Assembly: GCF_014645815.1 (NCBI RefSeq)
Contig: NZ_BMML01000005.1
Coordinates: 372,001 to 436,000, forward strand
From: Streptomyces fuscichromogenes
GTDB lineage: Bacteria; Actinomycetota; Actinomycetes; Streptomycetales; Streptomycetaceae
DNA length: 64,000 bases
Reading direction: 5' to 3'
Part shown: positions 44,501 through 52,900 of the stretch, one piece after another
Numbering within the stretch: position 1 is the stretch's first letter
How the letters are laid out: each line of letters opens with the position of its first letter
Made by a program: the position numbers and the translations under genes
Notes under the pieces: model-generated
The model's input: only the letters and a program-made list of their open reading frames with translations
What the model was told of the DNA's origin: nothing
Databases searched by the model: none

Positions 44501-46913
44501 TCAGGGTGCGCTCCCGGGTGGTCATGGTGATCTTCGCGTCGAGCATCAGCCGGGTGCCGAACGTACTCGTCCGCACGTCACCGCTGTTGAGCGAGTCACC
44601 GCGGACCGCGGGCCCGCCCTGGACCCGGCGCGCGCTCTCCACCGCGGCGTTGGCGGTGACGCCGAAGGACAGCGCGCCCGGCAGCGGCGTGACGTTGGCG
44701 CTGCCCTGCACACCGGCCCGGCGGGCGGTGGCGCGGCCGGTCTGTCCGCCGGAGGCGACGCCCGAACTGCTGCGTACCAGCCAGTTGTCGGTGTCGCCGA
44801 GATAGCTGAGCTCGCCGATCCGCCCGCGCACCCGGACCTGCACGTCGTGGGAGCGCAGCGTGGACTTCCGGCGCAGCCGCACCGGGACGCCGGCGCCCAG
44901 CAGCTGGTTCTTCTTCGCCCGCAGGTTGGTCTCCGAGAGCACGGTGACCAGCTCGCGGTAGTTGCGCATGCGCGCCTCGGCCTCCTCCGGTTCCGGGATC
45001 CTCCCCTGCGGCCGGTCGCCGGTGTCGAAGTCCGGGAGATAGCCGGCCAGTTCGGGCTGCGAGGCGAACAGCCGCTCCAGCGCCTCGACGAGGGGGCGCA
45101 CGTCCAGGTGGGTGAGGGAGACGCTGTTGCCGACGGCGCCGAACGGCAGACGGCGTTCGACCTCGCGCTCGGTCCCGTCGGGCGCGGTCTCGGTGGGCTT
45201 GCGGCGCAGCGGGTCCGCCCGGACGCCCTCCGGCAGCGGCAGCCCGATGTGCTGGGCCTCCTGGGCGCTCAGGCTGACCCAGCTGTCCAGGGTGTGCTCG
45301 GCGGTGCGCTGCGCGGGATGCAGCCGCTGCGCGGGGGACGCGGGCCCCAGGCCCTGCACGGTCAGCCGGACCCGGCCGAGGTAGAGCACCTTGTCACCGC
45401 GGATCTCGGCGCCCTTGCGGGTGGCCACGCTCTGGTCGGACGACGAGAACCGGGCGTTCTTCAGAGCCACGGAGCCCATGCCCTGGAACCGGGCGACCGG
45501 TGGTGCCCCCGGGACGCCGACGGCGACCGCGGGACCGGCCCCGAACAGACCGCTCGCGCCCTTCGACGCGGTGCGGCCCGCGCCGTGCGCGCTCTGCTGG
45601 TGGGTGCGCAGCTGGGTCTGCCCCGCACCCCAGCCGGGGGTCAGGGACACGATGTCGGCGCGCATCCGGTACGCGCTCGCCGCACTGCCGTCCTTGCCCG
45701 GCAGGTCCTCGCCGGGCACCCAGCCCGTGAGCAGCCGGGGCAGGTCCTGCAGCACGGTCGTGCCGGCGGTGGCCTGGAACAGCCGGGCCCGGCCGGGCGC
45801 GCCGGGCGCGGTCACCGACGGCGCGAGCACGGAGGCGACCGTGTCGAACAGCCCGCCTCCGCCGCCGTGCGGGCCACCGGGATCCTCCACGGCCAGCGCC
45901 GCCATGGACCCGGCCTGCCGTACGGAGGTGGCCTGCTCCTCGCTCAGCTCGGGCCCGGGGACCGGCCGTGCGGTGCCGTGCGGCACCAGGTGCTCGTGCG
46001 GGACGCGCATGACGAGGCTGCCGTCGCCGCTGGTGACCTGCCGGCCCCGGGCGCCGTGCTGTTTGATCCGCACGACATAGCTCACCCGGCGCCGGGCGGT
46101 GACCGTGCCGCCGCCGCTGCGGAAGGTCCGGGGCTCGGACACGGTGCGGTTGGAATGGCTGTCCTGGGTGGAGGTCAGGGCGGCTCCGGCGGCGAGCTGG
46201 GCACCGCCCAGGACACCGGGCGTGGGCGTGGGGACCAGGACGGTGCCGGAGGCGCTGCCGCCCCACCGGCGGGTGCGGACCGTGTCGGCGGCCACCGTGC
46301 CCGCCGAGTTGTGCAGGTGGTCGACCTTGGTGTCGGCGTCCTCGCCCTGGGCGCTGTCCGCGAACGACAGCGCGGCCGCGTCCTCCTCGTCCCGCGGCCT
46401 GATGGCGACGGTGACGTCGTACGACGCCCCGTTCGTCCCGCGTACCGCGAAGGCCCGGCCGCGGCCGTAGAAGGTCTCCGGCCGGCCCGTCAACTCCCGC
46501 TGGATCGCGTCCACTTCCTCGCCGTCCTGGCCGGTGGCCCGGGTCACCTCGGCGGCGACGAACGGGTGGCCGGTGAGCCCGGTGGCGGTGGACAGACCCG
46601 CCGAGGTCATCGCCCTCAGGTACGGGGGAAGCGTGAGCGGCCGCTGCTGCGGGGCCGCGGTGGTCTCGGGCGGCGGGGTGCGGGCCGGGGCGGGCGGCCT
46701 GGTGCCCTCGACCAGGCCGGCCACGGCGGCGTTGCCCGCCGTGCTCTGCAGGTTCTGCATCTCGACGGCGGCCGGGAGCCCGCCCAGCGCCCCCGACATC
46801 AGCGGCGGCCGGCGGGAGAGGCCGTCGCCGCCCTGGGCGGTGCGCTTCACCGCGGCTCCGCTCGCACCGCCGTCGCCCGACACCGGCTTACGTGTCCGCC
46901 GCAACCCGCGCAC
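41598..46913 (-). CDS. Giant (1771 aa) repeat protein with eCIS leader motif; putative cargo
   Basis: 1771 aa from a GTG at 46913; starts at inner GTG/ATG codons are possible because the RBS is weak. LQSTAGNAAV at 55-64 matches the motif of the neighbouring DUF4157 protein. The body holds about six diverged copies of a Ser/Thr/Gly-rich beta module that each end in a strand-rich block (RRVSYVVRIKQHG near 280; then near 510, 793, 1091, 1444 and 1696). A charged Arg/Gln/Glu stretch lies around 1200-1290. No known catalytic domain recognised. It may be a structural or pore-forming effector or a cargo shell (inference). Confidence 0.75.
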   Translation of the reverse strand: MRGLRRTRKPVSGDGGASGAAVKRTAQGGDGLSRRPPLMSGALGGLPAAVEMQNLQSTAGNAAVAGLVEGTRPPAPARTPPPETTAAPQQRPLTLPPYLRAMTSAGLSTATGLTGHPFVAAEVTRATGQDGEEVDAIQRELTGRPETFYGRGRAFAVRGTNGASYDVTVAIRPRDEEDAAALSFADSAQGEDADTKVDHLHNSAGTVAADTVRTRRWGGSASGTVLVPTPTPGVLGGAQLAAGAALTSTQDSHSNRTVSEPRTFRSGGGTVTARRRVSYVVRIKQHGARGRQVTSGDGSLVMRVPHEHLVPHGTARPVPGPELSEEQATSVRQAGSMAALAVEDPGGPHGGGGGLFDTVASVLAPSVTAPGAPGRARLFQATAGTTVLQDLPRLLTGWVPGEDLPGKDGSAASAYRMRADIVSLTPGWGAGQTQLRTHQQSAHGAGRTASKGASGLFGAGPAVAVGVPGAPPVARFQGMGSVALKNARFSSSDQSVATRKGAEIRGDKVLYLGRVRLTVQGLGPASPAQRLHPAQRTAEHTLDSWVSLSAQEAQHIGLPLPEGVRADPLRRKPTETAPDGTEREVERRLPFGAVGNSVSLTHLDVRPLVEALERLFASQPELAGYLPDFDTGDRPQGRIPEPEEAEARMRNYRELVTVLSETNLRAKKNQLLGAGVPVRLRRKSTLRSHDVQVRVRGRIGELSYLGDTDNWLVRSSSGVASGGQTGRATARRAGVQGSANVTPLPGALSFGVTANAAVESARRVQGGPAVRGDSLNSGDVRTSTFGTRLMLDAKITMTTRERTLKRSLTPGSRGREQPEARAVASLGDLDAAVPQHFDGTAEGQDVELSTPAALTVGEGEHRRTAARRSRPARFHLASQATGIHDLLTRPPGADTERQVRDWDFVETVGDGRQLQQLAFRLLALAARKGDRDKPGDTAYQAEGLAPRLALEERLGPESVTAALRQATRTGWVVGDLRHARRAAALNGAVGTRLALTGPRVLHRRPEQSGAGGAGVENMVLGGHQASGQHASTKSKAVTFNGTGSERGSGWSLAQSVSPGFGQATTTTDTAATGGTIERNSVHPRSRPLYLVQCDLSAWMVAEVAVNGRGPYAMSQRLTVPGAVGLWLTEQQLRKAGLRTPEERAREQEQALAETAARWRPTPSDRAAVTADPAPEPAPRQAMSEKARGKLPDPTAAELAGRTAGSGSRDVGGQEQQEREARQARQARQERQVAPPVPSRDVSGVPALAAHLPLGAGLVDGMPDFVPLLGRLRAAVRDRALAADLLPDRVLDDRFENVQRLLRVLDQDGSVGLLAGAMDGGVPVELLRNSSVPGRRATSYWAVFHIRRTGPGTVAGPSGNDREMEFATVGYSQRATGTQESLTSGVDVSLTGAGKPHDDLVGSAGAVAGPGAGKTTSSRRAASTRTQTGLRTIVDTEADSVQMTVPFQAELELRSADGRLASVTLDGSLLHRMLDNDLKALARARPERAAEPARGSAAPVRDATAAALAAWRADGARLPLEAQVNGFRGAPQIRELIGRAMAQAHAGTGLRKAGDAAHYAQREAVSTEWLTAALPLLVSAGAQLPPVHVSGLEGQDIDCSLHARLRDGEILGSGDKMTFETVAQSGPEGRPAAADAQHASHHGRSARFMGGEGPVRADYSGMNSIPGTYGRDGGPTDAAANASGTVPLQKPKAASTLVQFTLQVRAVARVRHRHSGALRDPARAVGVQDHTLTYPVVIRMPEPAVRRMAAAAPGGHAPADPHRVLAAADGES

Positions 46914-47245
46914 TCCCGTCCCGGCGGGGCCAGGGGCCCCGTCCGCGTCGTCCTGGTGGCGCGTGCGGGCGCCCGTGACGGGACGCAGCCCGCCTGGCCG
47001 TGCAGGGTAATGCCTGAACAGGAAGGGTCCACAAGGGGGCGGTTGCGGAACGGTCCGGTGAACGAACGGGGTTCGAGCCGGTCCTGGGCCGGTGACCAGC
47101 GAGGTACCGCGCCCTACTGCCCCCCGGGGCTGCCCTTGGGGGCAACAGGTGTGCCCAGGCCCGGGTACCGGTGGCCGTTTCGGCGCACACGCCCGCGCGC
47201 GAGGGTGGGAAGCGTTCCTGTCTCGTACCCCGAGGAGAGCAGAGC
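46914..47245. promoter_or_regulatory. Divergent control region of the CIS cargo and structural operons
   Basis: 332 bases without a gene between the 1771-aa gene and the sheath gene. TGCCCCC (47118-47124) and GGGGGCA (47138-47144) form a weak hairpin; CCCGGGTACCGG follows near 47160. No confident -35/-10 pair was seen. Promoters for both directions must lie here. Confidence 0.4.
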
Positions 47246-48829
47246 ATGCCGTCCTACCTGTCGCCCGGCGTCTACGTCGAGGAGGTGGCCAGCGGCTCGC
47301 GCCCCATCGAGGGGGTGGGCACGTCGGTGGCGGCCTTCGTGGGCCTGGCCCCGACCGGTCCGCTGAACGAGCCGACCCTGGTGACCAACTGGACGCAGTA
47401 CGTCGCGGCGTTCGGTGAGTTCACCGACGGGTACTACCTCGCGCACTCCGTCTACGGCTTCTTCAACAACGGCGGTTCGGCGGCCTACGTCGTCCGCGTC
47501 GGCGGCACCGCCGAGGGCGCCGAGGGCGAGGTCAAGTCCCCCGCCGCGCTGCGGGGTTCGGCCGCCCCGGCCGCGCTGCCGGCCGGCGAGGCCAAGCAGC
47601 TGGGCACCTTCACGGTCAGCGCCATCGCCTCCGGCGACCTGAGCGTCGAGGTCGCCGACCCGGAGGGCGAGGGCCCCGCCGAACGCTTCAAGCTGGTCGT
47701 CAAGGACGGCGGCAAGACCGCCGAGACCTTCGACGTGACCGCGAAGAAGGGCGGCCGCAACTACGTCGTCACGCAGGTCAAGGAGCGCTCCAGGCTCATC
47801 ACCGTGACCGAGGCCGCGCCCGCCGCGCAGCTGGCCCGTCCGGACAACCAGACGGTGGCCCTGGTGGCCCCGACCCCGGCTCCGGCGTCCGCGCCCCCCG
47901 TCGCGGACGCCGGTTCCCACCCCGGCCCCGCCGAGTACCTCGGCGACTCGGCCGACCGCACCGGCTTCGGCGGCCTGGAGGCCGTCGACGAGGTGTCCAT
48001 GGTGGCCGTGCCCGACCTGATGGCCGCCTACCAGCGCGGCGCGATCGACCTGGAGCAGGTCAAGGCGGTCCAGCTCGGCCTGATCGCGCACTGCGAGCTG
48101 ATGGGCGACCGGGTCGCGGTCATCGACCCGCCGCCCAGCCTCAACGCCCGCCAGATCCGGGTCTGGCGCCAGGAGACGGCCGGCTACGACTCCAAGTACG
48201 CGGCCCTCTACTACCCCTGGATCAAGACCTTCGACCCGTCCTCCGGCCAGTCCCGGCTGATCCCGCCGTCCGGTCACGTGGCCGGCGTCTGGGCCCGCAA
48301 CGACGCCGAGCGCGGGGTCCACAAGGCCCCCGCGAACGAGGTCATCCGCGGCGCGGTCGACCTGGAGCTCCAGATCACCCGCGGCGAGCAGGACCTGCTC
48401 AACCCGATCGGCGTGAACTGCATCCGCGCCTTCCCGGGCCGCGGCATCCGCATCTGGGGCGCCCGCACCCTGTCCTCCGACCCGGCCTGGCGCTACCTGA
48501 ACATCCGCCGGTACTTCAACTACCTGGAGGAGTCGATCCTGATCGGCACCCAGTGGGTGGTCTTCGAGCCCAACGACCACAACCTCTGGGCCCGTATCCG
48601 GCGCAACATCTCCGCGTTCCTGGTCAACGAGTGGCGCAGCGGCGCCCTGTTCGGGCAGCGGCCCGAGGAGGCGTACTACGTCAAGTGCGACGAGGAGACC
48701 AACCCGCCGGAGTCGGTCGACGTCGGCCGCGTGATCTGCGAGATCGGCATCGCCCCGGTCAAGCCCGCCGAGTTCGTGATCTTCCGGCTGGCCCAGTTCA
48801 GCAGCGGCAGCGGCGAACTGCAGGAGTAG
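47246..48829 (+). CDS. cis2: CIS contractile sheath protein
   Basis: 527 aa. The ATG at 47246 is set by GAGGAG upstream and by the family start MPSYLSPGVYVEEV. It is a phage-tail-sheath-type protein: N-terminal handshake arm, an inserted variable domain (about 85-240), and conserved C-terminal core (NPIGVNCIRAFPGRGIRIWG, RRYFNYLEESI, EPNDHNLWARIR, GRVICEIGIAPVKPAEFVIF). It polymerises around the tube and contracts to push it. One sheath gene only is present, where PVC/Afp have three. Confidence 0.97.
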   Translation: MPSYLSPGVYVEEVASGSRPIEGVGTSVAAFVGLAPTGPLNEPTLVTNWTQYVAAFGEFTDGYYLAHSVYGFFNNGGSAAYVVRVGGTAEGAEGEVKSPAALRGSAAPAALPAGEAKQLGTFTVSAIASGDLSVEVADPEGEGPAERFKLVVKDGGKTAETFDVTAKKGGRNYVVTQVKERSRLITVTEAAPAAQLARPDNQTVALVAPTPAPASAPPVADAGSHPGPAEYLGDSADRTGFGGLEAVDEVSMVAVPDLMAAYQRGAIDLEQVKAVQLGLIAHCELMGDRVAVIDPPPSLNARQIRVWRQETAGYDSKYAALYYPWIKTFDPSSGQSRLIPPSGHVAGVWARNDAERGVHKAPANEVIRGAVDLELQITRGEQDLLNPIGVNCIRAFPGRGIRIWGARTLSSDPAWRYLNIRRYFNYLEESILIGTQWVVFEPNDHNLWARIRRNISAFLVNEWRSGALFGQRPEEAYYVKCDEETNPPESVDVGRVICEIGIAPVKPAEFVIFRLAQFSSGSGELQE

Positions 48830-48891
48830 CGGACCCCCGGGTCCCAACCCCCTTGTTCCACAGGCATCCCGAGAAGAACGGGCAGTAACAC

Positions 48892-49335
48892 ATGAGTCTC
48901 CAGCCGGGTGACGCCCTCACATCGCACAATTTCGGCCTGCAGATCGACGGCGTGATGGTCGAGTACCTCGCCGAGGTCAGCGGCATGACGATGGAGCAGG
49001 ACGTCATCACCTACCAGCAGAACACGCCGGACGGGAAGAACCACGTCCGCAACCTGCCGGGCGTGAAGAAGAACGGCACCTGCACGGTCGTCCGCGGTAT
49101 GACCCAGTCCTCGTCGTTCACCCAGTGGATCAACGAGTCGATCAACGGCCAGATGGCCACGGCCCGCAAGAACGCCTCCATCATCATGATGGACTTCGAG
49201 AACAACCCGGTGAAGCGCTACAACCTGCGCAACGCCTGGTGCAGCAAGATCGACACCAGCACGGTCAAGGCGGGCGAGGCGGCCGCGCTGACCGAGACGG
49301 TGACCATCACGTTCGAAGAACTGGTCATCGAGTAA
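48892..49335 (+). CDS. cis1: CIS inner tube protein (gp19-like)
   Basis: 147 aa, ATG start. Tail-tube family: LTSHNFGLQIDGVMVEYLAE at the N-terminus, then the NLPGVKKNGTCTVVRGM strand-turn region and C-terminal LTETVTITFEELVIE. Hexameric rings of it stack into the tube inside the sheath. It follows the sheath by 62 bases and its TAA overlaps the next ATG (TAATG). Confidence 0.96.
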   Translation: MSLQPGDALTSHNFGLQIDGVMVEYLAEVSGMTMEQDVITYQQNTPDGKNHVRNLPGVKKNGTCTVVRGMTQSSSFTQWINESINGQMATARKNASIIMMDFENNPVKRYNLRNAWCSKIDTSTVKAGEAAALTETVTITFEELVIE

Positions 49336-49805
49336 TGAGGCGTTCGGCTGTCAGGGCCGGGGGAGTGGGGGCGCCGCTCGCGCCGGAGGAGCCGGCGCCC
49401 CAGGCCCCCCAGCAACCGCAGACGCCCGTCGAGGTGCTGCGCACGGAGTTCCCGTTCCAGCTCCCGCGCGGGTACGTCGACGAGCAGGGCACCGTCCACC
49501 GCGACGGCGTGATGCGCCTGTCGACGGCGCGCGACGAACTGATCCCGCTGCGGGACGTCCGCGTCCAGGAGAACCCCGCGTTCCTGTCGGTGGTGCTGCT
49601 GGGCCGGGTCATCACCCGGCTCGGCACGCTCGCCCTCGTCCACGACGGGATCGTGGAGAACATGTTCGCCTCCGACCTGGCGTTCCTCCAGGACTTCTAC
49701 CGTCAGATCAACGCGGAGGGCCACACCAGGGCCGCGGTCAACTGCCCGCACTGCTCGGAGCCCTTCGAGGTGGAACTCGGCGGGAGCCGCCTGGGGGAAT
49801 CGTGA
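49335..49805 (+). CDS. CIS tail-assembly chaperone-like protein
   Basis: 156 aa, ATG overlapping the tube stop. A Pro/Gln-rich start (APEEPAPQAPQQPQTPVE) leads to a conserved core (PFQLPRGYVDEQGTVHRDGV, LRDVRVQENPAFLSVVLLGR, LASDLAFLQDFYRQIN-type) ending in a CPHC ... C-type short zinc-ribbon-like segment (NCPHCSEPFEVEL). Position directly after the tube and before a tiny gene matches the first of the phage tail-assembly chaperone pair. The function is inferred from position and fold pattern. Confidence 0.75.
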   Translation: MRRSAVRAGGVGAPLAPEEPAPQAPQQPQTPVEVLRTEFPFQLPRGYVDEQGTVHRDGVMRLSTARDELIPLRDVRVQENPAFLSVVLLGRVITRLGTLALVHDGIVENMFASDLAFLQDFYRQINAEGHTRAAVNCPHCSEPFEVELGGSRLGES

Positions 49806-49972
49806 CGTACGCGACCGACCGGCTGCACGAGGAGATCGCGTACGTCGCCTACCACTTCCACTGGAACCTGGAGGACATCCTGGACCTGGAGCACGCCGAT
49901 CGCCGCCGCTACACGGCGGAGATCGCGTCCCTGGTGACCAGGGCGACGGCCTCCGCAGGGGCGGAGGGCTGA
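49802..49972 (+). CDS. DUF6760-like small CIS protein (56 aa)
   Basis: 56 aa, GTG at 49802 overlapping the previous TGA. It reads MTYATDRLHEEIAYVAYHFH then WNLEDILDLEHADRRRYTAE, with a short Ala/Gly tail. The W-x-L-(x)-ILDLEH pattern recalls the second half of phage tail-assembly chaperones, which phages produce by frameshifting. Here it is a separate, translationally coupled gene. I match it to DUF6760, found next to CIS structural genes. Confidence 0.8.
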   Translation: MTYATDRLHEEIAYVAYHFHWNLEDILDLEHADRRRYTAEIASLVTRATASAGAEG

Positions 49973-49975
49973 CGG

Positions 49976-52900
49976 GTGGGGCTGTGGGATCGGATGCGGG
50001 GGCGCGGCCGGGAGACCGAGGCCGAAGAGTCCGGGAACGCGCCTGAGGTTCCCGCGCAGGCGCCGCGTCCCGTGGTGGCGGCGGCCTGGTCCGGGCTGCC
50101 GCCGATCCAGCGTGCGCTGGGAACGGGCGGTCCGGTCGCGGACGCCGGGTTCGGTGGCCGGCTGCCGACCTGGCAGAACCCCTCGTTCACGGCCACGCGC
50201 TCGCACGCCGTCCTGGACGGCGAGTCCAGCGCCCGCCTGGCCGGCGGCGGCCTGACCGGGACACCCGGGGCGGGCGCGGGTGCCAGGTCCGGCCTCGAAC
50301 GTCCCGTGCAGTCACTGCCGTTGGCGGGGCCGACGGGACCGGCGACGCAGCCGGGGCCGACGGCCGGCCGGAGGGCGTCGGTACCGGTGGTGCCGTTGCG
50401 CGCGGTGGGGGGAGGCCCGGCGGGATCGGCCGGGTCCGCCGGCGCTGCTGGGTCTGTGGCTGCGGCTGCCGCTGGGTATGTGGGATCGGCCGGATCGGTG
50501 GGACCGGTGGGATCGGTGGGATCGGCGGCCGGGACCGTGAGGTCCGCCGGGTCGGTCGGACCGGGCGGACCGGCTGGTACGGCCCGGTCGGCGGCGCCCG
50601 CGGTGCAGCGGGTGCCTTCGGCGGGACGGCGCGGTGACGGGCCGGCCGCCCGGACGCCGGGGGGTACGGCGGGAGCGGCACGGAACGGGAAGAGCGCGCC
50701 GAGCCCGGCGCTCCCGTCGGCTCCGTCGACCGCCCCGGCCGGGGGACCGGCGCCCTCCGCGCAGGGCACGGGCCAGTCGGCGATACCTGCTGTCCAGCGG
50801 GCGGTCACACGGACGGCCGCCGCCTCGACCGCGGTGCCGTTGGCGTGGGCGCCGCAGCCGACCCCGGTCGTTCCGGCGCCGGCCACCGGTCCGCGCGTCG
50901 CGCCGGCACCTCCCGTCCCGCCGCGCCGCAGCGCGCTGACGCGGGCGCCGGCGAGTACCTCGGTGACGGCCGTGCAGCGGCGCACGCTGCCGTCGGCGCC
51001 GAGGGTGACAGCCGCCCAGGGCGCGGTGCCGGCACCGCCCGAGGGCGACCGAGCCGACGGCGGCGAGACGGCGGCGGACGCGGTCGTACAGCGGGCGGTC
51101 GAGAACGGCGGCGCGGATCCGGTGCCGGTGAGCGGGGGCTGGTCGCGGCCGCGTGGCGACGGCGACGGCCGTACCTCCTCCGGCGAGACCCCGCGCGCCT
51201 CTCGGGGCGGTGCCTCCGGGAGGACGCCGGCACCTGCCGCCGTACAGCGGTCCGCGTCGTCCGGCGCCGGACCGTCAACGGCTGGGCCGAGCACGACAGT
51301 TCCGGCTGCGGCTCCGGCTCCGGTCAGGGCGTCCTCCGGCGGTGGCGGTGGCGGTGGCGGTACGGCCTCGGCGGCCGGTCTGCCCGCCGCTACGGCTCGT
51401 ACGGCCTCCATGTCTCCTACGACGACACCCCCTTCTGCCCCTTCCGCGCCCCCGCGTGACGGCGGGCCTTCCGGCGTACCCGGCGCCGGGGCGCGAACCT
51501 CCGTGCCCCCCGTGCCCCCTGTGCAGCGGCGGGCGGTGAGCGGCGGCGGGGTGCCGGCCTCTGCGACCGCGCCCGGCAGCCCGGCGGCGGCCCCGGAGCA
51601 ACCGCCCGGCACCCCCGTGACGCCCTCCGTGCAGCGCCGCACCGGCACGGACCACCCGGCCGCCCGGCACACCGCGTCGCCGCCGGAAAGCGGCCGTACG
51701 GCGGCGAGTCCGGCACCGGCGCCCACGACCGGCGGCACGGGGGCCGACGCCGTCACCGGCACCGAGGCCGCCACCGCCGCTTCGCCCGTCCCGCGAGCCA
51801 CACCCCCTGTCCCACCCGCCCCGGCCGTCCCGCAGAGCGTGCGGCCCTCGGCCTCCCCGGCCGCGAGCGGTGGCCCCGAGACGGTCGTGCAGCGAAGGGC
51901 CACGGAGCGCACGGGTGCGACGGATGCCGTACGGGAAGCGCCCCGTCCGGCGAAGCCGGGGACCGTGCCGGTGGCGCCGGGTGAGCCAGGCCGGGACACC
52001 GTGGCCGTCACCTCGACGGCGCAGGCCACGCCCGCTGCCACGCCCGCTGCCGCTCCCGCTCCCGCGTCGGCTCCCGCGTCGGCTCCCGTGCAGCGTGCCG
52101 CGACGACCCCGGACGCCCCGCGCCCCGGCCTCGGCGCCCCGCTTTCGCGCGCGGCGGGCAGCGGTGGCCGCGAGGTGTCCGTACAGCGGCGGACGACGCA
52201 GGGCCCGCAGGCTTCCTCCGCTGCCGTGCCGGGAGCGGCGGTGCCGGATGCGCGGACGTCGCCGGGTCCACGTGAGCGGGGACCCGGCCAGGCGTCCTCC
52301 GTCCCTTCGCCCTCCGCCCCGGCCATGGAGACCGGGCCCGCGCCCGCTTCTGCCTCAGCTTCTGCCCCCTCCTCTGCCCCTGCCCCTGCCCCTGCCCCTT
52401 CCCCTTCCCCTTCCCCTTCCTCCGCGTCCGCCTCCGTACAGCGTGCCGGTGCGACCGCTCCCGGCTCACCCCGCCTCGGTCTCGGCGCCCCCTTCACGGG
52501 GCCGGCCGCGAGTGCGGCTGCCGCGAGGTCCGTCGGCCGTCAGGCGGCTGTGCCGTCCGTGCAGCGGCGGCCGGCGGCGGGCGGTTCGTCCGGTGGTCCG
52601 TCGGCGGGTCCTTCCGGGCAAGCACCGACCGCCACGTCCCGGCCGGTGCCCGCAGCGCCGCCCCTGCCGGTCCAGCGGGCATCGGCACCGAACCTGCCCA
52701 CGGGCGCAGGCGCGGGCGCGGTCACGCCCACGCCCACGGCCGAGCGCGCGCAACCCGCCCCCACCGGCCCCGTACCGGCACCGCCCCCCGCTCTTCCCGG
52801 CCCCGCCACGGCGGGCCCGTCGGCGGTGGCCGCACCGCTGCCCCCCTTCGTGCAGCGGGCCGCCGTTCCCGGCCCCGGAAGCGTCCCGGCAGCCGTACAG

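Noticed and set aside
39615..47366. Two plus-strand open frames of 1382 and 1179 aa
   Set aside because: They overlap the minus-strand DUF4157 and 1771-aa genes, which have recognisable motifs and start contexts. The plus frames have neither.
49909..52497. 862-aa minus-strand open frame
   Set aside because: It is a mirror of the Pro/Ala-rich VQR gene; GC-rich repeats remove stops on both strands.
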